From: Mercenaria mercenaria
Lineage: Eukaryota > Mollusca > Bivalvia > Venerida > Veneridae
Assembly: GCF_021730395.1 (NCBI RefSeq)
Contig: NC_069371.1
Span: 248,001 to 312,000, forward strand
DNA: 64,000 nt
Direction of reading: 5' to 3'
Shown here: positions 21,151-33,075 of the stretch, piece by piece
Position numbering within the stretch: the stretch's first letter is position 1
How the letters are laid out: every line of letters begins with the position of its first letter
Translations under genes and position numbers: made by a program
Notes under the pieces: model-generated
Told to the model about the DNA's origin: nothing
Seen by the model: the letters and a program-made list of their open reading frames with translations, nothing else
The model's database searches: none

Positions 21151-22658
21151 AGCTCACCTGAGCCAAAGGCTTATGGTGAGCTATTGTGACCGCTCAATGT
21201 CCGTCGTGCGTCGTGTGTCCGTCAACATTTTCTAAAACAATCTTCTCTATGAAAACCCCTGGGCAGAATTACACCAAACTTAATAGGAATGATCCTTGGG
21301 TGGCCCCCTTTCAAAATTATTCAAAGAATTGAATTCCATGCAGAACTCTGGTTGCCATGGAAACCGAAAGGAAAAACTTTAAAAATCTTCTTGTCCAAAA
21401 CCACAGGGCCTAGGGCTTTGATATCTGGTGTGTAGCATCATCTAGTAGTCCTCTACCAAAATTATTCAAATTATCCCCCTAGGGTCAAATATGGCCCCGC
21501 CCCGGGGGTCACATGGTTTATATAGACTAGTATAGGGAAAACTTTGAAAATCTTCTTGTACAAAACCACATGGCCTAGGGCTTTGATATTTGGTATGTAG
21601 CATCATCTAGTGGTCCTCTACCAAGATTGTTCAAATTATCCCCCTTAGGTCAAATATGGCCCCACCCTGGGGGTCACATTGTTTACATAGACTTCTATAG
21701 GGAAAACTATAAAAATCTTCTTGTCCAAAACCAAATGTCATAGGGCTTTGAAAGTTGGTGTGTAGCATCATTTAGTAGTCCTCTACCAAGACTTAACAAA
21801 TTATTCCCCTAGGATCAAATTTGGCCCTGCCCTGGGGATCACATGCTTAACATAGACTTATACAGGGAAAAACTTCGAAAATCTTCTTGTTAAAAACCAC
21901 AGAGCCTAGGGCTTTGATATTTGGTATGTGACATCATCTAGTGGTTCTCTAGCAAGATTGTTCAAATATTGCCCCTGGGGTGAAAAGGGACCCTGTCCCA
22001 GGTGTCCGAACTAAACATAGACTTGTATAAGGGAAAAACTTTAAAAATTTTAAATCTTCTTGTCTGAAACCACAAGAACTAGGCCTTTGATATTTGGTAT
22101 GTAGTATTGCCTTATGGTCCTGTACCAAGATTGTTTAATTACCCTGGGGTGAAAAGTGGCCCGACCCCGCGTGTCCAAAGTTTTACATAGACTTTTATAT
22201 GACTTTTTTTAAAATCTTGTCTGAAGGTTCAAGGTCTAGGCCTTTGATACTTGGTATGTAGCATTGCCTAGTGGTTTCTAACAAGAATCTTCAAATTACG
22301 CTCCTAGGGTGAAAAGTGGCCCTGCCCTGGGGGTCACTTGTAATATGAGTGATATAGGAAAAAATACTTAAACTTTTCTGATCATATTTCCTAGACTGTT
22401 TTATTATAATTACCCGATGACCCCAAATAATTAGGGGTCACCTGACTTTGACCTTGACCTTCTGACCTACTTTTTTTGTTTTTTAAGATAGAACCTTGAG
22501 ATTTTGATGACAAGTACAGTTTTGCACACCAATCCTAAAGCTGACTTTCAGTGACCAATTGAGCTACTTTCATAATAATTAAGCATCAGTTTGATATTTG
22601 AAACATGTAGCTGATATTACTCAGGTGAGCGGACCAGGGTCATCATGATCCTCTTGTT
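21151..22658 (+). repeat. Hairpin-ended repeat, AGCTCACC family, long copy
   Basis: It starts with the head hairpin AGCTCACC / TGAGCC-AAA-GGCTTA / GGTGAGCT and GTCCGTC-type text, then about seven internal units of roughly 170 bases (TTGATATTTGGTATGTAGC, a TAGTGGTCCTCTACC stretch, GCCCCGCCC box). It ends with CTCAGGTGAGCG and the hairpin-like CAGGGTCATCATGATCC followed by TCTTGTTT. Its right end abuts the splice acceptor of the SET exon at 22667. Confidence 0.85.
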
Positions 22659-22666
22659 TGTTGTAG

Positions 22667-22763
22667 AGAAGGAAAATGTCACCAAAAGAGGAAGCAGAGT
22701 TTTGGGCCACTTCAGGTCTTGACCAAGAGGGGTTCAAGGTCAAATACATATCAGATTACAAAG
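22667..22763 (+). CDS. Exon 1 of the SET gene
   Basis: The acceptor is TTTGTTGTAG at 22657-22666 and the donor is AAAG|GTAAAT at 22764. It encodes MSPKEEAEFWATSG from the ATG at 22676, then a segment ending ISDYKG. If the ATG is the true start, the bases before it are 5' UTR; otherwise the exon is internal. It ends in phase 1, which joins exactly to the next exon (G|GT = Gly). Confidence 0.7.
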
Positions 22764-23129
22764 GTAAATATAGAGGCTTGTTTTTTGGTTCATACTGGTA
22801 TTGAGTTTTCCACACAAGATCTCAAAAAGCTCATAATTATGTCAAGAAGCTGCATAACATTGATCTAAACAGGATTTAGATTTTTTTAAAAAGTTAATAC
22901 ACATTAATCAACAGGAGAAAACAACAAAATATCCAAGCTAATACCTCCAGCAACATGGTGAACTATCTGAGCTGCACAACAAGTCAAACTTTCAGTAGCA
23001 TTCATCAGCATTAGCAACACAGTACTTTAACCATTTCAATAAGGAAGATTGTAAAAAAAAAACTATCAACAAATGGATCTGATTTTGTATGCTGTGGATT
23101 TTAAACTACCGTTTTGTTTCCTTTTTCAG

Positions 23130-23283
23130 GTTATGGAGTGTTTGCAGAAAAACAGTTTAGCAGAGGAGATTTTCTACTTGAGTACGTTGGTGACAGAATA
23201 TCGGTGTCCGAAGCAGAGGCCAGAGAAAACAAACATCCAGGAAACATTATGTTTTACTTTACCTACGATGGAAAGAAACAGTG
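23130..23283 (+). CDS. Exon 2: N-terminal half of SET domain (KMT5A-like)
   Basis: After CTTTTTCAG the exon reads GYGVFAEKQFSRGDFLLEYV and then GDRIS, the GxG and EYxG(D/E) start of a SET lysine-methyltransferase domain, which binds S-adenosylmethionine. It is closest in pattern to KMT5A/SET8 (RGVFATKPFSRGDFVVEYHG). The exon ends TG|GTATAT in phase 2. The catalytic second half (with NH.C or ND-type and Y motifs) was not found in the following 8 kb, which holds only repeats. Confidence 0.75.
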
Positions 23284-23416
23284 GTATATATACACATAAT
23301 AGAAAACCTCACTAATCTCAAATTGAAAATTTAAGTTTTAACAACATATCCGTAGAAATAAAAGATGTGAATAAAGATTCTGCAAGGAGACCTTAAAATT
23401 TTTTAAACCTTTTAAT

Positions 23417-24794
23417 AGAGATGGTACCTACCCAAATAAATCAAAGGGGGACAACTATGAATTGATCAATAAACTGAAGCCAACATTAAACATTGATCAA
23501 AAGTGAAAGAAAAATCAGATAGGTCCTTTTTCAAACAACTTATCAGACAAACAAAATATGACCTACATTTGTTTAAATCCCTTTGTATTCAGTATGCACG
23601 CTTTTCTCATGACTTACACTGACAGTTATTTTGTAAGTTGAAGTGAGGCCCTGATAGAAAGTTTAGTAATGCATGAAGATTAGAGAATAATGCATACATT
23701 CCTTTGAAGAAAATTAACGACACTTAGAAGCGTTATTAAGTTTTGATCTTTTAGCCAAAGTTGTTTATTTATTGTTCTCAATGGTGATACATTGGTTTAC
23801 ACAACATTTATATATCAAAATGTAAAATGTATATATCCAACAATGAGAAATAACAAAAAAAGTTAAATTGGTAACACAAAAATTCATTGTCGTCAAATAT
23901 AATTACAATGTTTTAAGGTAGTGGTTGTAATAACTACATGTTAAGGTAGCTGACAGGTAATGACTCTATGTAATGTATTTTAAGCAATTCTCAATTTAAA
24001 CATTCTCTGGAGGGAACTAGCATGATCATTTAATAAATGCTGAAAAAGCATATGGAAATTACTCTATTTTGATTATTTTCATTACAGGTCAACTACCCAA
24101 AACAAACTAAAAGGTGTTTTATTTATTGTTGAAAACAAAGTAATCGGATAATTTCAGATATCAACATTAATTTAAAACTTATGCTGTTTACACAACATGA
24201 AAAAAGGTTTTTGTTGGGGCCTCTCATTTACAAATATATCAACAATTAACACCTGAATTGAGTGCATTCATGAGTGGTAAATATTGATGGTAAAATGATG
24301 TAGGGGTTTGTTTACAATATAAAATCTTCAATAACTCCTTTAAGGTACAGTTTTGGTATGGTTTTGGTAAGCTTATAATAAAGAGCATGTCATTCTCTTT
24401 CACTCAGAATTTTTTCAAGCATTCTAGACTCTTGGCTAGTCTTGGAATTTGACTTTATTAAAAGACAAAAGGAAATTCAGTATAGGCTCTTTCAAAATGT
24501 TGAAAGTAGAGTAAACTTACCTTATACTCTATTGAATATATTTAGCTGTGGGAGCATTTGATATAGACTATAATTGGAGAAGTCCTAAAATCTTTGAAAA
24601 ACGGTCAATACAAGCGTTGTCCATTTTGCTTCAGATATTTTGAGAAAGTCATTTTTTAGATATCAAATATTTCTATTTTTGACATGGAGAAGAGGAAAAC
24701 CATAAATATATTTAGAAAATTGGTGCACTTAGCTATCATTTCCCTCTGAAAAAAATCTATAAAGATGAATTTGAATTTTTAGGTACCATGTCTA
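23417..24794 (+). mobile_element. hAT-like non-autonomous element, copy 1
   Basis: Begins AGAGATGGTACCTA and ends TAGGTACCATGTCT(A), 13 of 14 bases inverted. It is flanked by CTTTTAAT (23409-23416) and CTTTTAAC (24795-24802), an 8-bp target duplication with one change. No transposase is visible, so it depends on another element. The reverse complement of the whole element is found at 35309-38306, there with inserts. Confidence 0.75.
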
Positions 24795-24802
24795 CTTTTA
24801 AC

Positions 24803-25692
24803 AGAAAATAGCTTAAACCCATAAATGGGCAACATTTCGATCCCTGGTGACCCCATTTTTGGTATCATTTGAAAAAGATGTATCTGCTGAAAAAGAATTA
24901 GTAACTAAAATGACCAAAGAAATATGCACCAGTCACTACAGTCTGCGAAATGATAGATCTTACACAGTAAATACTGGATAGTCTGTTGAAGTATTATTGA
25001 TAATTATAAATAGAAAAAACAACATATTTGTGACCCCACCACCCCCACCCCCATGAAATAGCCAAAATAGTGGATTTTTAGTTTGTGATGCTCATAGCTC
25101 AAAAAGTATATGGTCTAGAATAATTAATCCTTTTCATAAAATGTTTGTTGAGGCTATACCCCCTTAAGACTGCAAACAATTGAATTATTGCCCCTTATTT
25201 GTGACAAATGTACCAGTCGGGGCACACCTTGTGTCCTACAGACACGTTCTAGTTTGACATATAATTTGTATTTCATTTTCAGTGGACAATACACTTTCAA
25301 ATGATACCAAACTTACATAGGTTTGCCAGGCATCAATATTTGATATATTTTAATATCACTGTTATATAGACCTAGCTAATTTGTGGATCGGATGCCTTAA
25401 ACATGGTTACTGATACTAGAAATCAAATTATGTTTTAAAGGCATAACCCCCTTAATCGAAGGACTTTGACGATGATAAATGTCCATTACATTTCATTTGG
25501 AATGGCCAATGTCAGTATTTGAAAGACCACAATGAATTTGGTTATGGTATCGAGAACGAAACCCCCTTATTTGTATTAATTTTTGACACAAAAATAATTT
25601 CTGAAAGATCACATTAATGATAAAAAAAAATTCCGAAAAAATAATTTACCTATCTACCTACCCTATTTTTTTTACCATGAAACCAGAAACAA
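24803..25692. other. Intron sequence without a gene
   Basis: Contains CCCCCTTA-type short strings and a CCACCCCCACCCCC tract at about 25036. I recognise no family. Confidence 0.4.
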
Positions 25693-25700
25693 TATTTTTT

Positions 25701-26756
25701 TATACTTCCCCCGAAACGAGGTTTGGGCGGGTATATAGGAGTGAGCTTGCCTGCCGGTTGGTCGGTCCGTTGGTTTTCATGGTTTCCAGACAACAACTCA
25801 TGAAAGGCTTGACAGATTTAAATAATTTTTGGTACACAGGTGTAACATCAGAAAATACAGGTCAAGTTTGACTTTGAGGTCAGTTGATCAAAGGTCAAGG
25901 TCACAATGACCCTGAACAGTTAAACAGTTTCCGGATGATAACTTGAGAACGCTTTGGCGTAGGATCATGAAATACAGGTCAAATTCGACTTTGAGGTTGG
26001 TAGGTCAAAGGTCAAGGTCACAATGAACCTGAAAAGTTCAACGGTTTCCAGGTGATAACTTGAGAACGCTTTGGCCTAGGATTCTTAATTTGGGTACAGA
26101 GGTGTAACATCATGAAATACAGGTCAAGTTCGATATTGTGAACGGTAGGTCAAAGGTCAAGGTCATAATGACACAGAACAGTCGGATGATAACTTGAGAA
26201 CGCTTTGGCCTAGGATCATAAATTTTGGTACACAAGTGTAACATCATGCACAATGACCCAAAACAGTTAAACGGTTCCCAGATGATAACTTGAGAATGCT
26301 TGGTTATAGGATCATGAAAATTGAGGGAGGTTGGTCATGACCAGCAGATGACCCTTGTTAATTTTGAGGTCAGCAGGTCACAGGTCAAGGTCACGGTGAC
26401 CTGGAACAGTTAAACAGTTTTCGGATGATAACTTAGAACGCTTAGGCCTAGGATCACGAAACTTAATAGGGAGGTTGTTCTAACCAGCAGATGACCCTAT
26501 TGATTTTGAGTTCAGGAGGTCAAAGATCAGAGTGACCTGGAACATTTAAACAGTTTCTGGACAATAACTTGAGAACGCTGGGCTGAGGATCATGAAACTT
26601 CATAGGGAGGTTTATCATGACCAGCAAATGACCCCTATTGATTTTGAGGTCAGTAAGTCAAAGGTGAAGCAAATTTGGCTTTAACATTGGCTTAGTTCTG
26701 TGACAAGGCCTTATTTTGGAGGTATAATTCGTCACTCCTGTGACAACTCTAGTTTA
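25701..26756 (+). repeat. Hairpin-ended repeat, TATACCCCC family, with GGTCA-rich body
   Basis: The head is TATACTTCCCCC / GAAAC-GAG-GTTTG / GGCGGGTATA. The body has about six units with GATAACTTGAGAACGCT and GGTCAAGGTCAC. The end is GTCAC-TCCT-GTGAC followed by AACTCTAGTTT. It lies in the large intron of the SET gene. Confidence 0.75.
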
Positions 26757-26757
26757 T

Positions 26758-27103
26758 TATGTCTCCCACACTGCTGTAGTGGGAGACCTATTGATTTACT
26801 CCTGTCTGTATGTCTGTGTGTACATATGTCTGTCTGTCACAAATCTTGTCTGTGCTCCAAGTGGAACATTTCTCATCCGATCTTCACCAAACTTGAACAA
26901 AATGTGTTTGCCAGTAAGTTCTCGGCCAGGTTCGATAACTAGCCAAATCGGCCCAGGCACTTCGGAATTATGGCCCTTGAATTACCGAAAATACAGATGC
27001 AACTGATACATGTATTGGTGCAGTGCTGACTCAGATACATAACTGTTCAGATGATTAGGCAGTTGTGGGAGACATGTGCTTTTCTCAAAAGCAGCTCTAG
27101 TTC
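26758..27103 (+). repeat. Hairpin-ended repeat, GTCTCCCAC family, short copy
   Basis: It starts with GTCTCCCAC-ACTGCTGTA-GTGGGAGAC (from 26760) and a TGTCTGTCTGTC tract, and ends with GCTTTTCTCAAAAGC followed by AGCTCTAGTT. It is inserted directly after the previous repeat, without spacer. Confidence 0.75.
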
Positions 27104-27745
27104 GCCTGATGTTTTTATGTCTCCACTGATTAATATTTTAAAAATTACTTATCACAGAACTTTCAAACTAGAGGTGATTATTAGGTTTAAGGAACACTTA
27201 ACCCTTTATGTTTTTAAGGTCATTTGGTCCATGGTCAAATCAACATGGGCCTAAACTTTAAAAATTGTTTCAGCTTAATAACTTTAGAACCTTGAAAAAG
27301 ATGAGTTGTGTATATGTTTGAAGGTCAAGGTCACATTGACCTTGTACATTAAATGAGTTTCTAGACAATATTTGAGAAAAAAACTGACTCTGAGCCAACA
27401 CCTTTGATTCATTGATGAGGCTTATGGTGTAGATAATCCATAATCTCACGTTTTTGGGTCAGTATGACAAGTTTAAAACCATATGACATAGAACCTGAGT
27501 CAAATAATGACTTGGCTGACAAAGTAGATGACTCGTTTGTTTGAATCTCTACACTTACTCCATTCCTCACAAGTGTGCTTTATAATCAGAAATATACTCA
27601 TTTCAAAACCTGTGTTGTATGCTCTGTTTGTGTTGTTCCCTATAGAATTTGGAAGAGGCTGATGCTTACTGTTATGGTAATTGTACAGCAGTGTGTGAAA
27701 AGTCATGTTTTAGCTTGTTGATGAAGTTCTTTGTTCCCTTTTTTT
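27104..27745. other. Intron sequence, repeat remnant, no gene
   Basis: A truncated GGTCAAGGTCACATTGACC-type repeat body lies at about 27210-27370. The rest is unassigned. Confidence 0.45.
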
Positions 27746-29471
27746 AGCTCACCTGAGCCAAAGGCTCATGGTGAGCTTTTGTGACTTCTTGATGTACGTC
27801 GTGCGTCGTGTATCCGTCAACAATTCCTAAAAAAATCTTCTTGAAAACCACTGGGCAGAATTACACCAAACTTCACAGGAATGATCCTTGGGTAGTCCAC
27901 ATTCAAAATTGTTCAAAGAATTGAATTCCAAGCAGAACTCTGGTTGCCATGGCAACCAAAAAGAAAAACTTCAAACATCTTCTTGTCCAAAACCACAGGG
28001 CCTAGGGCTTTGATATTTGGTATGTAGCATCATATAGTAGTTCTCTACCAAGATTATTCAAATTATTCCCCTAGGGTCAAATATGGCCCCGCCCCAGGGG
28101 TCACATGGTTTATATAGACTTATATAGGAAAAAAAAATAAAAGAATTCTTGTCTGAAACCACAAGAGCTAGGCCTTTGATATTTGGTATGTAGCATTGCC
28201 TTATGGTCCTCTACTCAGATTGTTCAAATTATGCCTCTAGAGTGATAAGAGGCTCTGTCCCGGGGGTACCAAGTTTTACATAGACTTGTGTAGGAAAAAC
28301 TTTAAAAATTGTTTAGTCTGAAACTGCAAGGCCTAGGCTTTTGATATTTGGTATGTAGTATTGTCAAGTGGTCCTTTACCAAGATTATTTAAAAAATATG
28401 CTCCTGAGGTGAAAAGAGGCCCCACCCAGGGCGTCCCAAATTTTACATAGACTTATAAAGGAAAAAAACTTTAAAAATCTTCTTGCCTGAAACTGCAAGG
28501 TCAAGGCTTTTGATATTTGGTATGTTGCATTGCCTAGTGATCCTCTACCATAATTGTTCAAATTATGCCCCTTGGGTGAAAAGAGGCCCAGACCCGGGGG
28601 TCCCAAGTTTTACATAGACTTATAAAGGAAAATATTTTGACAATCTTCTTGTCTTGAAGTTCAAGGCTTAAGCCTTTGATATTTGGTATGTAGCATTGCT
28701 TAGTGGTTCTCTAACAAGATTGTTCAAATTATGCCCCTGGGGTGAAAAGAGGCCCCGCCCCGGGGGTCCCTTGTATATGAGTTATATAGGAAAATATACC
28801 TCAAAAATTATCTGATCATATTTCCTAGACTGTTTAATTATAATTTCCTGATGACCCCAAGTTACTAAGGGTCACTTGACCGTGACTTTGACCTAATGAC
28901 CTACATTTTTGTTTTTTAAGATACAGCCTTGAAATTTGGATGACATGCAGTTTTTCACACCGATCTTAACAGCATAGAATTTGGACTACATCAGTAACTG
29001 TCGACAAAGATTTCAATTCTCTCTTCAATGTTCTTTTTGTAACCTAGTGACCTACTTTCTTGTTTTTGGAGCTACAGCAAAATGATTTGACCAGAAGTAT
29101 AATGTTTGATACAGATTTCAATACTCATCTTGAATAGTGTTTATCATGACCTACTGACCTACTTTCTTGTTTTTGAAGATACAGCATGGAAATTTGGACC
29201 ACATGTAGAACTTTTGATACAGATTTCAATACTCATCTTTAATATTATTAACCCTGACCTACTGGTCTACTTTCTTGTTTTTGAAGCTACAGCAAAGAGA
29301 TTTGGACCACCTGTATATTTTTCTAACAGATTTCATTACTTATCTTGAAGAATGTTCACCATGACTTTCTCACCTAGTTTTGTTTTTGTTTTTGAAGCTT
29401 TAGCAAAGAAATTTGTTCAAGCGAGCAATTAATCTCAGGTGAGCGATATAGGGCCATCATGGCCCTCTTAT
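27746..29471 (+). repeat. Hairpin-ended repeat, AGCTCACC family, best head
   Basis: The head is perfect in both storeys: AGCTCACC with GGTGAGCT outside, TGAGCC-AAA-GGCTCA inside. About six internal units follow with TTGATATTTGGTATGTAGC and GGGGTGAAAAGAGGCC, then a second type of unit (TACTTTCTTGTTTTTGAAG) near 29050-29400. It ends GGTGAGCG, then GGGCCATCATGGCCC followed by TCTTATTT. Confidence 0.85.
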
Positions 29472-29489
29472 TTCTGAATTGTGAAAATG

Positions 29490-30472
29490 TTTTTTTTTCA
29501 TTTTTTAGTTTGACTTTTCGAGATATTTTTGTCGCCCAGGCGTCGTCTTCACACCTTGGTTCAAGTTTTGCGTGCAAGTGCATATATCCATGTAGAGAAG
29601 AGATATGGCTCTGAAACCTTTTGTATATTATTCTAGGTCATTGTCCGCACTAAACTGATCTAGTCCCATACCTCTGGCATGTATTTTGACTGGATTTTGC
29701 CCCTTTTTGGACTTTGCATGCAATGGCATATCTTCCAAACTACTGCACATATTGCATTGAAACTTCACACAAGTCTTCCGGGTCAATAGCTAAGGTCACA
29801 CATCAAGTCCCATAACTCTTGTTTAAATTTACAAAATTATCCCCCTTTTTGGACTTCGAAAATCATGGTTAAAGTCTTGTGTCCAAGGGCATATATTCTC
29901 CATAGCTACTGCAGATATCACATTGAAACTTCCCGCAAGTCTTTGGGGTCAATGGTTAAGGTCACACATCAAGTCCCATAAGTCTGGTTTGAATTTTGAC
30001 AGGATTATGTCCCTTTTTGGACTTAGAAAATCCTGGTTAAAGTTTTGCGTGCAAGGTCATATCTCCAGAACTACTGCAGAAATTACGTTGAAACTTCACA
30101 CAAGACTTCGGGGTTCAATAGCTAAGGTCACACATTAACTCCACTAACTTTGGCTTGAATTTTGACAGGATCATGCCCCTTTTTGCAGTATTTGGACTTA
30201 GAATGTTAAAGTTTTGCTTGCAGGGACATATCTCTGTATCTACTGCAGATATTGCATTGATTCTTCACACACATCTTAAAGGTCACTTAAGGCCAAACAT
30301 CAAGTTTCATAACTCTGGCATGAATTTTGACAGTATTATGCCCCTTTATGGACTCTGTTTAATATAAACCTGGGTTCTGGAGTCAGGCATGCTGTCTTTT
30401 AGATAGTTCTTGTTAGAGTCAAGCACTGAGAATAGTCAAGCGCGCTGTCTTATGGACAGCTCTTGTTTTTTT
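29490..30472 (+). repeat. Repeat with GCTGTC hairpin end
   Basis: The body repeats a unit of about 160-170 bases (CATATCTCCAGAACTACTGC, CACACAAG, GGTCACACATCAAGTCCC). It ends with two successive end hairpins, GCTGTCTTTTAGATAGT and GCTGTCTTATGGACAGC, the latter followed by TCTTGTTT. The left end is not clear. Confidence 0.65.
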
Positions 30473-31355
30473 CAGTTAACTAAACAAGTTTATGTGTATA
30501 ATCTTTATGTGTAAGTTCTCCAAGAAAGCAGAATATCTCTTGTCACAAAAATGATACCTTTATTCCTTACTACCTTCAAAAAGCTCTAATTTGCTTTAAA
30601 AGTAGTTGCAAAATCTAAAATAAGTATCTTGCAAGTCCCGTTCTTGTGAAACGGATCTTGTGATCACAAAATTGACGTCTGCATATAACAATTTTATTAT
30701 TGTTTCTTGTTTTTATAACTGTTACAAGAAATGCCAAATAATAACAGTTTGCCAAAATGCTTAACAACAAAATAAGAGATTGACCTAATACACTTGTAAA
30801 TTCAGTGTTGTCAACTCAGGTCAGGTCTGTTTGTTTATATTTTCTGACGTGAAGGTCCAATTCTTTTAGGTTACACAGATTTAAATCAGGCAGACACATG
30901 CACTGAGTAGGGGTGCTTGTTAATTTGTTTTTGTGCCCCAGATGCTATCACAGATAACCATAATGATATTTGCCAGAGTAAAATGTCATCAGTGGCAGTA
31001 ATTTGCTGTTTGCTTTTGGCGTTTTTTTAATCAGAGAAAAAGAAAACAGTAAAAATAAATTTTTGTTTATTATGCACTGATAAGGATCCTTAGCAAACTC
31101 GCAAACCTTGATGCTTCTTTTTCTTTTCTCATTTCTGAGGAATAATGTAACCTAAAGTAAAAAATCAAATAGCAGTTAAGTGTTGAATTTAGTTTTATCT
31201 AAGAACTAATGTGTAATGGTCATTTTTAAACCAACCAATCTTAGATGGGGGAGTTCTCCATTGTAGAATGTTAAACTTGTTTCATTACTGTTTGCATTCA
31301 TCAGTTGTAAAACATTTTCAACCGTTTTTTAGCATGTTCTAATAATTACTTTCAG
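30473..31355. other. Intron sequence, nothing recognised
   Basis: I looked specifically for an exon encoding the second half of a SET domain and saw none. Confidence 0.5.
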
Positions 31356-31418
31356 AAAGTTCAGATTCCGATCCATTTGACACGAAAGAATGGGTGTCCG
31401 ACAGCTCCACAAGCTCAG
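31356..31418 (+). CDS. SET gene, acidic linker exon
   Basis: Between TTACTTTCAG and TCAG|GTATTT. Phase 1 to phase 1. It encodes SSDSDPFDTKEWVSDSSTSS, a Ser/Asp-rich low-complexity linker with no fold expected. The reading frame was chosen because it alone is open and joins the next exon in phase. Confidence 0.6.
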
Positions 31419-32020
31419 GTATTTATAGAGCGATGATTATTATCTTGATATATATTTTGTCCTGAAAATGGGAAAACATTGTCTTGTAGTGTTAACCCAT
31501 ATTTCTTCTAACAGAGATGCGGATTATTTTCAAGCTAAAACTTTTCTTTTTTTCACAAAGCCGTTTACATGCATATGTAGTATACACTTTTTGCCTTAGC
31601 TTTCGATACAGGTGGTGGAATTTATGACGAATTAAAGATTAGAAGCGAGCTGTTTAGTTTACAATTTGCTCTTGTCATGTAGCATAAAATGATGTAAGTC
31701 ACGTTGAATGTGCACATTCGCCACATTAAAGATATTAGATTTAAGATAGACAGAAGGTTCAGGCAAGAGTGCAGTGTTACATCAAGTTACATACCATTGA
31801 TGCTTGACATGGCATATAGCAGAGTTACAAATTTTGCTGTTTTATTAGAACCTTGCATTGATGCTTACAACAGTAAAATTCAGATGATGAAAATATAATT
31901 AACTTGGCTGAAATAATATTGGCACTAAATATCCCTAGTATGAGTTGCAGAACCAGAAAGATCAGGAATTCATTGTATCATTATTAAGTGTTTTAAAATT
32001 TATCTTGTAACACATTTTAG

Positions 32021-32116
32021 ATCAAGAGATGGAATCAGATGAGTTTCTAAGTGACAACAGTTTGGATAAACATGGACTTGAAGCTGAAGAAATTAAGGAG
32101 CCAGTCATGTCTAAAG
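32021..32116 (+). CDS. SET gene, acidic linker exon
   Basis: Between CACATTTTAG and AAAG|GTACTT. Phase 1 to phase 1. It encodes DQEMESDEFLSDNSLDKHG and then an EAEEIKEP stretch, again acidic and probably disordered. Confidence 0.6.
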
Positions 32117-32299
32117 GTACTTTATTTTATGAAAAAACACTGTGTTCTGAATTCCTTCTGTAGTGCAAAATTCAGTTTCCTTTGGAATGCTATACTGTTA
32201 ACTCATTATTTCTTAATATCTGCTCAAAGATTCACCTTTACTATGCATTCCTGAGAAGAGTCTGAAACTATAATATTCTTCTTTCAATAATATACATAT

Positions 32300-32480
32300 T
32301 AAAAATACTTAAAAATCATTTGAAAGCAGAAATTTGACCAATTTTGAGACTTTCTTCCAAGTCCTTTGGTCTCCTTGTTTCTTACCTCAGTTGTGAACCA
32401 ATATTTATGAAACTTGGTCATAATGTTTGTCTTGATGATCTCTATGTAAAGTTCGAAACTGGGTAATGTGGGGTCAAAAC
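32300..32480 (+). repeat. Truncated AGCTCACC-superfamily repeat body
   Basis: ATGAAACTTGGTCATAATGTT and GTCAAAACTAGG match the body units seen at 43600-44100 and 48400-48900. It is cut at the right by the next element. Confidence 0.55.
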
Positions 32481-32911
32481 TAGGGGTGTAACAATACATC
32501 GAACTACCGATGCATTGCGCTCCTGAGTGTCCCGATAGTATGCATCGATAGAAAAGTCACGATCCAATAACAATCGCCTATAGTTCCTTTGATAGTTTTG
32601 AAATTTTAGTAAATAAAGAAATAATTAATAATTTATAAACCAAGACACAGAGCCAGCTTTCATTTACGGCTCGGAAAATGTTTACGTCTCCATTACAATA
32701 ATTAACCTCACGGAATTAAACTACCATACAGGACTGAGAAGTCTTGGAGATAATTAATAAAGTTAGTTTCTTAGAAACTTTGATTAAATATATTTAAATA
32801 ACCTGTTTATCTTAAATGAGAAAAAGTACTCTGGACATGGAGAAAGTAGGCTACTTGTATGATATAGCAAACTGTCCGATAGGGCCCTTCATTTAGTGCT
32901 GTTACACCTTA
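32481..32911 (+). mobile_element. hAT-like MITE (TAGGGGTGTAACA ends)
   Basis: It begins TAGGGGTGTAACAATAC and ends GTGCTGTTACACCTTA, whose complement reads TAAGGTGTAACAGCAC. Length 431 bases. Flanks GTCAAAAC and GTCCGATC agree at 5 of 8 bases. It is inserted into the repeat body to its left. No coding capacity. Confidence 0.55.
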
Positions 32912-33075
32912 GTCCGATCCGTCAATTTTCTATTCTATGGTTATTGCCCTTTGATTTTTCAACATTAGTGAACTTTAGTGTCGTCCTTGTTTAGAATATT
33001 TCTCAGCAACCACAGGCTGGAATTGAGCGAAACTTTGAAGGTAGTTTAACACTCAAAAGGAGATGTGTGTTTTTA
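32912..33075. other. Intron sequence, nothing recognised
   Basis: Short unassigned spacer between two mobile elements. Confidence 0.4.

Noticed and set aside
29106-29348. Open frame of 80 codons with repeated FLVFE-like text
   Set aside because: It is an accidental translation of the internal repeat units of a hairpin-ended repeat.
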